Source: an uncultured Oceanospirillaceae bacterium (GTDB lineage: Bacteria; Pseudomonadota; Gammaproteobacteria; Pseudomonadales; Balneatricaceae). From it: a stretch of 64,000 bases of DNA. This document shows, in pieces, positions 55,423-64,000 of this stretch. The stretch spans positions 1-64,000 of the forward strand of contig CAJXNY010000005.1 of the NCBI GenBank assembly GCA_913057435.1. Reading direction: 5' to 3'. Position numbers and translations under genes: made by a program. The notes beneath the pieces were generated by a model. It worked only from the letters and a program-made list of their open reading frames with translations, did no database searches and was not told the DNA's origin. How positions within the stretch are numbered: position 1 is the stretch's first letter; each line of letters opens with the position of its first letter.

Positions 55423-56748
55423 TCAGTCGCTGTAATACACCCCTTCAATCAATTCGACATGCTCAGTATCCCCGAAGAATACCATCGACCAGGCTTCGCT
55501 TTTGAACGGCGCGGTACGGTTCTCTCGGCTATAGACCTGCAGCGTGTTGTAGATAAAGCGACGATCCATCTCATCCAGGTCGACACTGACTTCCACCACC
55601 AGCGGGTTGTACTGAGTGCCACCAAAGGCACAGCGGAAAGAACGACCACGGTACAGACCGTACAATAGCTTGTAGACTGAGCGACTCTTATCTTCATCAA
55701 ACAGCTGCAGGCTTTTACATACCCGACTGGACAGCTCCGCCAGCAATACCGGATTCGCATCCAGCGCCAGCTGGGTCATCACCTCGCCATATATCTTAAA
55801 GCGGTCGTGTTCATCCAGAATTTGCGCTTTGAGCTTACCCACCACAAAATCACGATAGAAATCAGCGATGCCCGTGATATCGCCTTCATGGCCCACTGTT
55901 TCAGGCTCTGCTACCCGACGGGTGCTGAAGTACGTTTCGATCTCGTCATCGTTGCAGCCAATGATAAAGTCCAGGCTTTCTGACTCACGCAGTACAATCA
56001 ATCCCTGCTCTTCAGCATAAAGGCAAACATCTTTAAACGATGGAAAGCCATACTCTTTATAATCAAAGTCAGACTTCAGGTTTTTCATCATCGCCGCCAC
56101 CCGTGCGCCCAGCACCTGGTGACCATTGCTCTCCACAACCCGTGCCGCTTCAATTAACAGTGATAACAATTCATCACTGGCATTCTCATCGGAGGTTTCG
56201 GCTGAGTAGTCACTGGAGTTGCCGGTTTTTACTTCGGCTTTAGCCACCTGAATAGCGCGGCTCTGCTCCGACAACGTGCCATGGTAATAAAAGCGGTCGC
56301 AGGCACTGGTATAGAACTCTTTGGTCGCATCTTTGGTGCCACCAATCCCAATCACGTTTTTACCAATTTCACGTAACTTATTGAATAAAGGGACGAAATC
56401 ACGATCATCAGCAACCACTGCAAAGGTATCAATGGTTGGGTTGGTATAAGCAACCGAGAGTGCCTCAATAATAAGCCTGATATCAGATGAGTTTTTATAA
56501 CTATTTATATACCGTACATCTTCATGCTGAATCAGGTTATTCTGCAGCATTGATCGAATCGCTTGTTTTTTCCCGTCGCTCACTGGAATTTTATAAATAT
56601 CACCGAATGATCGCCTGATAACAATCCGCCCATGCTCTGTAAGTTTTTTCAAATCATAACTAAGATCAAGTGGCTGACCAAATTCCAGACAAAATCCGGC
56701 AAAATTCTCTAAATCAATAAAAAGCGCTATCTGTTCCCTTGAATCCAT
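55423..56748 (-). CDS. NYN-domain and OST-HTH/LOTUS protein (putative RNA-binding nuclease)
   Basis: A 441-residue protein. The N-terminal domain is a NYN (PIN-like) nuclease domain: FIDLENF (Asp12, Asn15), SSDIRLIIEAL (Asp89) and VVADDRDFVPLFNKLREIGKNVIGIG (Asp115 and Asp117), keeping all acidic residues expected at the metal site. A linker rich in Ser/Asp/Glu (about 170-190) leads to an OST-HTH/LOTUS domain (about 192-255, LLSLLIEAARVVESNGHQVLGARVAAMMKNLKSDFDYKEYGFPSFKDVCLYAEEQGL), an RNA-binding winged helix. The C-terminal 180 residues are of unknown type. I chose the ATG at 56746-56748 just before the NYN domain; starts at 56775 and 56850 add 9 or 34 unconserved residues. The 5' half is AT-rich compared with the neighbours. 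Confidence 0.85.
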   Translation of the reverse strand: MDSREQIALFIDLENFAGFCLEFGQPLDLSYDLKKLTEHGRIVIRRSFGDIYKIPVSDGKKQAIRSMLQNNLIQHEDVRYINSYKNSSDIRLIIEALSVAYTNPTIDTFAVVADDRDFVPLFNKLREIGKNVIGIGGTKDATKEFYTSACDRFYYHGTLSEQSRAIQVAKAEVKTGNSSDYSAETSDENASDELLSLLIEAARVVESNGHQVLGARVAAMMKNLKSDFDYKEYGFPSFKDVCLYAEEQGLIVLRESESLDFIIGCNDDEIETYFSTRRVAEPETVGHEGDITGIADFYRDFVVGKLKAQILDEHDRFKIYGEVMTQLALDANPVLLAELSSRVCKSLQLFDEDKSRSVYKLLYGLYRGRSFRCAFGGTQYNPLVVEVSVDLDEMDRRFIYNTLQVYSRENRTAPFKSEAWSMVFFGDTEHVELIEGVYYSD

Positions 56749-57122
56749 ATAAATATAAACCTTTTTATGTGCCATAAAGACTGAGTCAATATTGCCGCTT
56801 TTCACTTCAATTCTAAGCGGTATTTTCCGCACCCGGATTTCACTGAGCATGTAGCTTTAACAGCGATAACCGCAAGTCAGAGCTCCCATCTATACGCTCG
56901 AAAAATCATGGCCAGAGCGTTATAGACTACCCGCTTTACCAGCCAGATGTAACCCTCCTGCAGATTAACAATCGCTCATAATTCATGGCCATAGAGACAG
57001 TACAATCAATAACATAGCGCCGCATTTCTCCGCCTGTTCGACAACTAAAATCAACCGGACAAAAAGCATAGCCAGGATTCGCTGATAAACTGCTAAATGC
57101 CACTGAAATTCTGGAGCAGATA
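56749..57122. other. Gap between the NYN-LOTUS and ChaN-like genes
   Basis: About 370 AT-rich bases between divergent genes; it must hold both promoters. No terminator, RNA or gene is supported; a 68-codon minus-strand frame (56936-57142) overlaps the ChaN-like start and lacks a ribosome site. Confidence 0.3.
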
Positions 57123-58067
57123 ATGAAGCGAGCCCCCCTCACCTATTTCACTTTTCTTATACTGTGCAGCCCCCTCGTCTGCGCGCAGAGCTGGCAGGCA
57201 CCGTTGCTACAGGACCATCCAATGGTCGGGCGAATTTATGATCTGAACCAGCAACGCGTCATCAGCGAAGCAGAACTGATAAACCAGCTCCGCCTCACCA
57301 CGCTTATTTTGATTGGTGAGAAACATGATAATAATGATCATCACCAACTCGAAGCCCGGTTGATAAAGGCCCTGACTCGGGGCCTGAATAAGCCCGCCAT
57401 TGTTTTTGAAATGCTGACAGACAAACAACAGCCGCAGCTGGATACTCTTTCCGCTAATGAGTCCCTCAGCCGCATGAAAACCAGGCTGCAGTGGGAGCAG
57501 CAAAGCTGGCCCTGGCCTGATTATGGCCCGCTATTTCAGCTAACCCGGCAGAACATGGCACCACTGATTGGCGGGAATATCAGCCGCCAGACAATCAGAG
57601 CGATCTACAAACGAGAACCCAATGCACTGAGTGATGGCCGCTTTTCCACTCTGGCGACTATCGCCGATAATGTCCGCCAGCAGGTTCACAGCGAAATTTA
57701 CCGCAACCATTGTGAGCTGATGCCCCGCGATACCCTCAAACCCATGGTCAATGTACAGCTGGCACGCGATGCCAGCATGGCCAGCGCCATGCTGGATAAC
57801 CGCACTGACCAGGGCGCAGTGCTGATAGCCGGTGGCTTTCATGTGCGTAAAGACCTCAGCGTGCCGCTGCACCTTACTGCCAGACAACCAAGTATGAGTC
57901 AGGCGGTGGTATTGCTTGCCGAGGTTCAACCCGGAAAAACCAGCCCGGCGGATTACAGCAATAAACAGCAGGCCGACTACCTGTGGCTGACACCGAAGCA
58001 GAATGACATCGATTACTGTGCACAAATGCGGGCGCAGATGGAGCAAAAGGCAGCGAAACGCAGCTGA
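57123..58067 (+). CDS. ChaN-family haem-binding-like protein
   Basis: A 314-residue exported protein with signal peptide (cleaved near VCAQSW; Cys15 and Cys20 are in the signal but no proper lipobox). The mature part is the ChaN/PF04187 (Tiki-like) domain: LILIGEKHDNNDHHQLEARLIKAL, PAIVFEMLTDKQQPQL, WPWPDYGPLFQLTRQNMAPLIGGNISR, HCELMP and AVLIAGGFHVRKDLSVPLHL. Campylobacter ChaN binds two haems; the family resembles metalloproteases. GGAG precedes the ATG by 7 bases. In Pseudomonas accB-accC sits at this position before prmA. Confidence 0.88.
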   Translation: MKRAPLTYFTFLILCSPLVCAQSWQAPLLQDHPMVGRIYDLNQQRVISEAELINQLRLTTLILIGEKHDNNDHHQLEARLIKALTRGLNKPAIVFEMLTDKQQPQLDTLSANESLSRMKTRLQWEQQSWPWPDYGPLFQLTRQNMAPLIGGNISRQTIRAIYKREPNALSDGRFSTLATIADNVRQQVHSEIYRNHCELMPRDTLKPMVNVQLARDASMASAMLDNRTDQGAVLIAGGFHVRKDLSVPLHLTARQPSMSQAVVLLAEVQPGKTSPADYSNKQQADYLWLTPKQNDIDYCAQMRAQMEQKAAKRS

Positions 58068-58135
58068 GCCCCTCCCCTGGCAGGCGTAAATACGCGATAC
58101 TTGGCAGCTATCACTGGAACTACATGGAAAACCCG

Positions 58136-59029
58136 ATGCCCTGGCTACAAATCAAGATTGAGATCACCCCAGAAAGGTCTGAACAGTACGAAGACATCCT
58201 GCTGGCCGCTGGCTGCGCAGCCGTCACCTTCGAAGACACCAAAGATCATCCCATCTTTGAGCCAGAGCTGGGCACCACCCCATTGTGGAGCCATACCACG
58301 ATTACCGGCCTGTTTGATGCCAGTTATGATCTGCAGAAAACTCGGAAACTTATTGAGCAGTCCCATCAGCAGCTGTTTGCTGACAGCCCGATGCCCAGCG
58401 TAAAAGCCGAAATCCTCGAAGATAAAGACTGGGAGCGAGCCTGGATGGAAAACTACCATCCCATGCAGTTCGGCAACCGCCTCTGGGTATGCCCCAGCTG
58501 GCGAGAAGCGCCAGACCCTGATGCTGTGAACCTGATGCTGGACCCAGGACTGGCCTTCGGTACCGGTACCCATCCCACCACGGCATTGTGTCTGAACTGG
58601 CTTGATGGTGAAGTACTGGACGGCAAACAGGTGGTCGATTTTGGCTGCGGTTCTGGCATTCTGGGTATTGCCGCGCTGCTGCTGGGCGCTGAGCATGTCA
58701 CCGCCATTGATATCGATGTTCAGGCCTTGCAGGCCACACGGGATAACCTGCAGCGCAACAAGCTGGCAGACAGCCGACTCGACGCATGGCTGCCGGAAAA
58801 CGCCCCGGCCGTCGAAGTTGACTACCTGGTCGCCAACATCCTGGCCGGCCCACTGATCGAACTGGCCCCAATTATTGCCAGCCACCTCAAAACAGGCGGC
58901 CGACTGGCACTGTCCGGGCTGCTTTCCAATCAGGCGCAGGACATCGTTGATACCTACAGCGCGTGGTTCGAACTTGAGCCGGTGGTGGAAAAAGACGACT
59001 GGATCCGGGTAACCGGCACCAAACGCTAA
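58136..59029 (+). CDS. prmA: Ribosomal protein L11 methyltransferase
   Basis: A 297-residue PrmA that trimethylates L11 lysines and the N terminus. N-terminal L11-recognition domain (MPWLQIKIEITPERSEQYEDILLAAGCAAVTFED), then the SAM domain with DPGLAFGTGTHPTTALCL, VVDFGCGSGILGIAALLLGA and VANILAGPLIELAP. Start at ATG 58136 (family start MPWLQ); an ATG at 58124 adds four residues and is possible. Followed 34 bases later by the zinc-ribbon gene. Confidence 0.97.
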   Translation: MPWLQIKIEITPERSEQYEDILLAAGCAAVTFEDTKDHPIFEPELGTTPLWSHTTITGLFDASYDLQKTRKLIEQSHQQLFADSPMPSVKAEILEDKDWERAWMENYHPMQFGNRLWVCPSWREAPDPDAVNLMLDPGLAFGTGTHPTTALCLNWLDGEVLDGKQVVDFGCGSGILGIAALLLGAEHVTAIDIDVQALQATRDNLQRNKLADSRLDAWLPENAPAVEVDYLVANILAGPLIELAPIIASHLKTGGRLALSGLLSNQAQDIVDTYSAWFELEPVVEKDDWIRVTGTKR

Positions 59030-59063
59030 TCAGCTTTTCAGCCCAGAAACAAAAGGATAACGG

Positions 59064-60209
<1,146 letters not shown>

Positions 60210-60342
60210 TGGTTAAAAAAGCAGCAAACCCCCCTTGGACAGCGTGGTCCTAATCGGTATCATTGCTCCCCTTCCTGAATGAGTACTTTGAACGCGACCT
60301 GAGAGTTGCGCAGAGATTCTTTTACCCAAATTTAGGTGCAGT

Positions 60343-61320
60343 ATGTTTCAGATCGGCCCCTACTCCATTGATAGTCAGGTCATTCTGGCGCCAATGGCAG
60401 GCGTCACAGATCAGCCATTTCGCAACCTCTGTCGTCAGCTTGGTGCTGGCCTGGTGGTGTCGGAAATGGTGACGGCGGACACCCGCCTGTGGAACACACG
60501 CAAGTCCAGCCTTCGCCTTAACCATCAAGGCGAAGCGGAACCCAGATCTGTACAGATTGCGGGCGGCGACCCGCACATGATGGCAGATGCCGCACGGATG
60601 AATGCCGAACGCGGCGCCCAGATTATCGACATTAATATGGGTTGCCCGGCAAAAAAAGTGTGTAACAAAGCAGCCGGGTCCGCCCTGCTGAAAGACGAAG
60701 CGCTGGTAGCAGAAATTTTGCACAGCGTGGTGGCGGCCGTAACGCTGCCCGTCACACTGAAAATCCGCACGGGCTGGGACCTTGAGCACAAGAACGGGGT
60801 CACAATTGCACGGATCGCAGAAGATGCAGGTATAAAAGCGCTGGCCGTACATGGCCGTACCCGCAGCTGTGGATACAAAGGTGAGGTCGAATACGACACC
60901 ATCCGGCGGATCAAAAAGGCTATTAATATTCCGGTATTTGCCAACGGCGATATCACCACTGCAGCCAAAGCCCGTGACGTCCTGGACTACACTGGTGCTG
61001 ACGCAGTCATGATTGGTCGTGGTGCCCAGGGACGCCCCTGGATCTTCCGCGAAATTGAGCACTATCTGCGTACAGGTGAGTTACTCCCGGAGCCCGAACT
61101 GGCTCAGATCAGGGGGGTACTGCAGGACCACTTGCGTGCTTTGCACGCATTTTATGGGGAGCACATGGGGGTTCGTATCGCCCGCAAACATGTGGGTTGG
61201 TATCTGCAGTCCCAGCCGCAAGGCAGCGCCTTTCGGCAACTGTTCAATCAACTTGAATCGGCAGTAGATCAGGTTGAGGCGATCGACGGCTATTTCAGCA
61301 CGTTGCATCGCGTCGCCTGA
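60343..61320 (+). CDS. dusB: tRNA-dihydrouridine synthase B
   Basis: A 325-residue FMN enzyme that reduces uridines in the tRNA D-loop. Signatures are [50 protein letters not shown] (catalytic Cys), [14 protein letters not shown] and [17 protein letters not shown], with a C-terminal helical domain. First gene of the dusB-fis pair typical of gammaproteobacteria; fis follows 23 bases later. Confidence 0.98.
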   Translation: MFQIGPYSIDSQVILAPMAGVTDQPFRNLCRQLGAGLVVSEMVTADTRLWNTRKSSLRLNHQGEAEPRSVQIAGGDPHMMADAARMNAERGAQIIDINMGCPAKKVCNKAAGSALLKDEALVAEILHSVVAAVTLPVTLKIRTGWDLEHKNGVTIARIAEDAGIKALAVHGRTRSCGYKGEVEYDTIRRIKKAINIPVFANGDITTAAKARDVLDYTGADAVMIGRGAQGRPWIFREIEHYLRTGELLPEPELAQIRGVLQDHLRALHAFYGEHMGVRIARKHVGWYLQSQPQGSAFRQLFNQLESAVDQVEAIDGYFSTLHRVA

Positions 61321-61343
61321 CAGAGATTGGATATAAAAACACC

Positions 61344-61634
61344 GTGGATCAGAAAGATATCAATACATCAGCCCTCACGCACGGGCTGAACTCAGCAGGC
61401 ACACCAACGCAGACTCTGCGTGACAGCGTCAACCAGTCACTGGCCAACTACTTCCAACAGCTGGATGGCCAGCCCGTGACCGACGTCTATCAGATGGTGC
61501 TGTCCGAAATAGAAGCGCCGCTGTTTGAATCTGTCATGGCATATACCAAAGACAATCAGACAAAAGCATCGCAACTGCTTGGCCTGAACCGCGGCACACT
61601 GCGCAAGAAATTGAAGCAGTACGGCCTGCTCTAA
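61344..61634 (+). CDS. fis: DNA-binding protein Fis
   Basis: A 96-residue nucleoid protein and regulator starting at a GTG. The N-terminal beta-hairpin and dimer part ends in [21 protein letters not shown], and the helix-turn-helix is [27 protein letters not shown]. Fis bends DNA and activates rRNA promoters in fast growth. Its partner dusB lies upstream and shares its promoter. A terminator follows. Confidence 0.97.
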   Translation: MDQKDINTSALTHGLNSAGTPTQTLRDSVNQSLANYFQQLDGQPVTDVYQMVLSEIEAPLFESVMAYTKDNQTKASQLLGLNRGTLRKKLKQYGLL

Positions 61635-61670
61635 GAGCCACCGACCCAGACCTGCGCGGGAGCGACAGAT

Positions 61671-61704
61671 ACGGTCGCACCGCCAGGTGCGGCCGTTTTT
61701 TTTT
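61671..61704 (+). terminator. Terminator after fis
   Basis: ACGGTCGCACC-GCCA-GGTGCGGCCGT (61671-61696, one G-T pair) followed by T8. It leaves about 60 bases for a separate purH promoter. Confidence 0.92.
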
Positions 61705-61763
61705 GCCCGCTGCACACCCTGCCGCGGGCTATGTTTTTATCCTGTTAATCGGAATCACCAACG

Positions 61764-63344
61764 ATGGCTAACAACACGACTGCGATCCGCCGCGCGCTGA
61801 TCAGCGTTTCAGACAAAACCGGTATCGTCGAGTTCGCTCAGGCGCTGAGCGCTGAAGGTGTAGAGATCCTCTCCACCGGCGGTACTTACAAACTGCTGAA
61901 AGACAACAGCATCCCGGCGGTAGAAGTCTCTGACTACACCGGCTTCCCGGAGATGATGGACGGTCGCGTTAAAACGCTGCACCCGAAAGTACACGGTGGT
62001 ATCCTGGGCCGTCGCGGCACCGATGACGCCATCATGGGCGAACACGGCATCAACCCGATCGACATGGTCGTGGTAAACCTGTACCCATTTGCAGAAACCA
62101 TTGCTCGCCCGGATTGTGATCTGCCAATGGCGATCGAAAACATCGATATCGGTGGCCCGACCATGGTGCGCTCCGCAGCGAAAAACCACAAAGACGTGGC
62201 CATCGTTGTGAACGCCTCTGATTACGACACCATCCTGGCTGAGCTGAAAGACAACGGCGGCCTGGCACACAGCACCCGTTTCGATCTGGCGGTTAAAGCG
62301 TTTGAGCACACCGCTGCCTACGACGGCATGATCGCCAACTTCCTCGGCGCTATTGTTGAAGGCGAAGAAGACACTGCTGCTGACTTCCCACGTACCTTCA
62401 ACACCCAGTTCGTTAAAGCCCAGGATATGCGTTACGGCGAGAACCCGCACCAGCGTGCAGCATTTTACGTTGAAGCCAACCCGGCTGAAGCCTGCGTTGC
62501 TACAGCGCGCCAGCTGCAGGGCAAAGCCCTGTCCTTCAACAACGTTGCCGACACCGACGCCGCGCTGGAATGTGTAAAACCCTTCAAAGAGCCTGCCTGT
62601 GTTATCGTCAAGCACGCTAACCCATGTGGCGTAGCGATCGGCGAGAATATTCTGGACGCCTACCAGCGCGCATTCCAGACCGATCCGACCTCAGCATTCG
62701 GCGGCATCATCGCCTTCAACCGTGAGCTGGACGGCGCAACCGCCTCTGCCATCGTTGAACGTCAGTTTGTTGAAGTAATCATCGCGCCAAGCGTCACTCA
62801 GGAAGCCTCCAATATTGTGGCGGCCAAGCCAAACGTTCGCCTGCTGTCCTGCGGCGAATGGGCTGAAGAGCGCAGCCAGCGTTTCGACTACAAGCGCGTG
62901 AACGGCGGCCTGCTGGTACAGGATCAGGATCTGGGCATGGTAGACGCTGCGGCACTGAAAGTTGTCTCCAAGCGCGTACCGACTGAACAGGAAATCCGTG
63001 ATCTGCTGTTCTGCTGGGAAGTGGCCAAGTTCGTTAAATCCAACGCCATCGTCTACGCCAAAAACGGCCAGACTGTCGGCATCGGCGCAGGCCAGATGAG
63101 CCGTGTGTACTCTGCTAAAATCGCTGGCATCAAAGCCGCTGACGAAGGCCTGGTAGTACCGGGTTCCGTCATGGCATCCGACGCCTTCTTCCCGTTCCGC
63201 GACGGCATCGACGCTGCAGGCGCAGCCGGTATTGAAGCGATCATCCAGCCAGGCGGCTCTATGCGCGATCAGGAAGTGATCGATGCAGCAGACGAGCACG
63301 GCATGGCCATGGTCTTCACCGGTATGCGTCACTTCCGCCACTAA
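61764..63344 (+). CDS. purH: Bifunctional AICAR formyltransferase / IMP cyclohydrolase
   Basis: A 526-residue enzyme for the last two steps of IMP synthesis. N-terminal MGS-like IMP cyclohydrolase ([61 protein letters not shown]) and C-terminal AICAR transformylase (LRYGENPHQ-like [50 protein letters not shown], and the end [20 protein letters not shown]). Codon use strongly biased. purD follows 76 bases later. Confidence 0.99.
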   Translation: MANNTTAIRRALISVSDKTGIVEFAQALSAEGVEILSTGGTYKLLKDNSIPAVEVSDYTGFPEMMDGRVKTLHPKVHGGILGRRGTDDAIMGEHGINPIDMVVVNLYPFAETIARPDCDLPMAIENIDIGGPTMVRSAAKNHKDVAIVVNASDYDTILAELKDNGGLAHSTRFDLAVKAFEHTAAYDGMIANFLGAIVEGEEDTAADFPRTFNTQFVKAQDMRYGENPHQRAAFYVEANPAEACVATARQLQGKALSFNNVADTDAALECVKPFKEPACVIVKHANPCGVAIGENILDAYQRAFQTDPTSAFGGIIAFNRELDGATASAIVERQFVEVIIAPSVTQEASNIVAAKPNVRLLSCGEWAEERSQRFDYKRVNGGLLVQDQDLGMVDAAALKVVSKRVPTEQEIRDLLFCWEVAKFVKSNAIVYAKNGQTVGIGAGQMSRVYSAKIAGIKAADEGLVVPGSVMASDAFFPFRDGIDAAGAAGIEAIIQPGGSMRDQEVIDAADEHGMAMVFTGMRHFRH

Positions 63345-63420
63345 GCGGACAGCCCAACGGTTTAAACGCTGTCCGGTGGCTGCACTCACCGGGTGGCGTT
63401 TCTATTCAAGGATACAAAGA

Positions 63421-64000
63421 TGAATATTCTGGTTATTGGTTCCGGCGGCCGCGAACACGCGCTGGCATGGACCGCAGCAAAAGACGACAACGTAAACAAC
63501 GTATTCGTCGCCCCAGGTAACGCCGCCACCGCACAGGAAAACAAACTGTCCAACGTCGCAATCGACGTAATGGATCAGGATGCGCTGGTTGCTTTCGCCA
63601 AAGAAAACGACATCGCCCTGACCATCGTAGGCCCTGAAGCGCCACTGGTTGCCGGTATCGTCAACCGCTTCCAGCGTGAAGGCCTGGCTATCTTCGGCCC
63701 GACCGAAGGCGCAGCCCAGCTGGAAGGCTCCAAAGCCTTCACCAAAGACTTCCTCGATCGTCACAACATCCCGACCGCCTGGTACGCCAACTTCACCGAA
63801 ATCGAGCCTGCCCTGGCTTACGTTCGTGAAAAAGGCGCGCCAATCGTGGTGAAAGCTGACGGCCTGGCCGCCGGTAAAGGCGTGATCGTCGCGATGACCC
63901 TGACCGAAGCCGAAGATGCCATCAAAGACATGCTGGCAGGCAACGCTTTCGGTGATGCGGGCAGCCGCGTCGTCATCGAAGAGTTCCTGGCCGGCGAAGA
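63421..64000 (+). CDS. purD: Phosphoribosylamine-glycine ligase (partial, cut by window end)
   Basis: The first 193 codons of PurD, which joins glycine to phosphoribosylamine in purine synthesis. The family start [42 protein letters not shown] and the ATP-grasp entry [13 protein letters not shown] are present, ending at [11 protein letters not shown] (the loop that binds ATP) at the window edge. The rest lies beyond base 64000; no defect is visible. Confidence 0.98.

Noticed and set aside
61809-62615. 268-codon minus-strand frame opposite purH
   Set aside because: Shadow of a codon-biased conserved gene.

Overview
The window reads as chromosomal sequence of a free-living, probably marine, gammaproteobacterium. 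The gene order matches Pseudomonas/Oceanospirillales blocks: trpGDC, rpe-gph, amgK-murU-djlA, lptD-surA-pdxA-rsmA-apaG, glnA-ntrBC, and prmA-(zinc ribbon)-dusB-fis-purH-purD. A true H-NS instead of MvaT, a sodium channel and sodium-coupled transporters point towards Oceanospirillaceae-like bacteria; that placement is inference. The first 51 bases are not genomic: they are an Illumina Nextera i7 adapter, so base 52 is the real end of the contig. No rRNA, tRNA, CRISPR array, insertion sequence or prophage was seen.

Left part (0.2-22 kb): a His-rich lipoprotein, an OsmC-like protein and trpCDG on the minus strand, then a possible small RNA and nhaR where many relatives carry trpE. Next come gph-rpe, a DUF3530 protein, djlA-murU-amgK (peptidoglycan recycling), the five-gene lptD operon (outer-membrane biogenesis, B6 synthesis, rRNA methylation), rluB, hns with a 490-base AT-rich upstream region, yciO-rnm, yciB-yciI and an OmpA-like protein.

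Middle (22-41 kb): dtd, pip, and a di-haem peroxidase followed 11 bases later by a chemoreceptor. Then typA and the nitrogen-control locus: glnA behind a textbook sigma-54 promoter with two NtrC-like sites, and ntrBC behind a perfect NtrC palindrome. After trmL and two small envelope proteins comes the most unusual locus, a minus-strand set of TonB-dependent receptor, PF04392-type periplasmic binding protein without ABC partners, and hybrid BarA-like kinase with HPt. It looks like a complete outer-membrane-to-cytoplasm sensing chain.

Right part (41-64 kb): an Lrp regulator divergent from an aminotransferase and two tandem neurotransmitter:sodium symporters (an amino-acid use module); a 4xCBS-PAS-GGDEF-EAL protein; rlmG; a co-directional group of a membrane sensor without output domain, a Kef-like cation/proton antiporter and a NavBac-type voltage-gated sodium channel; a NYN-LOTUS putative RNA-binding nuclease; a ChaN-like protein; and finally prmA to purD, with purD cut by the window end. 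glnA, typA, purH and purD look more codon-biased than their neighbours, as expected for highly expressed genes.
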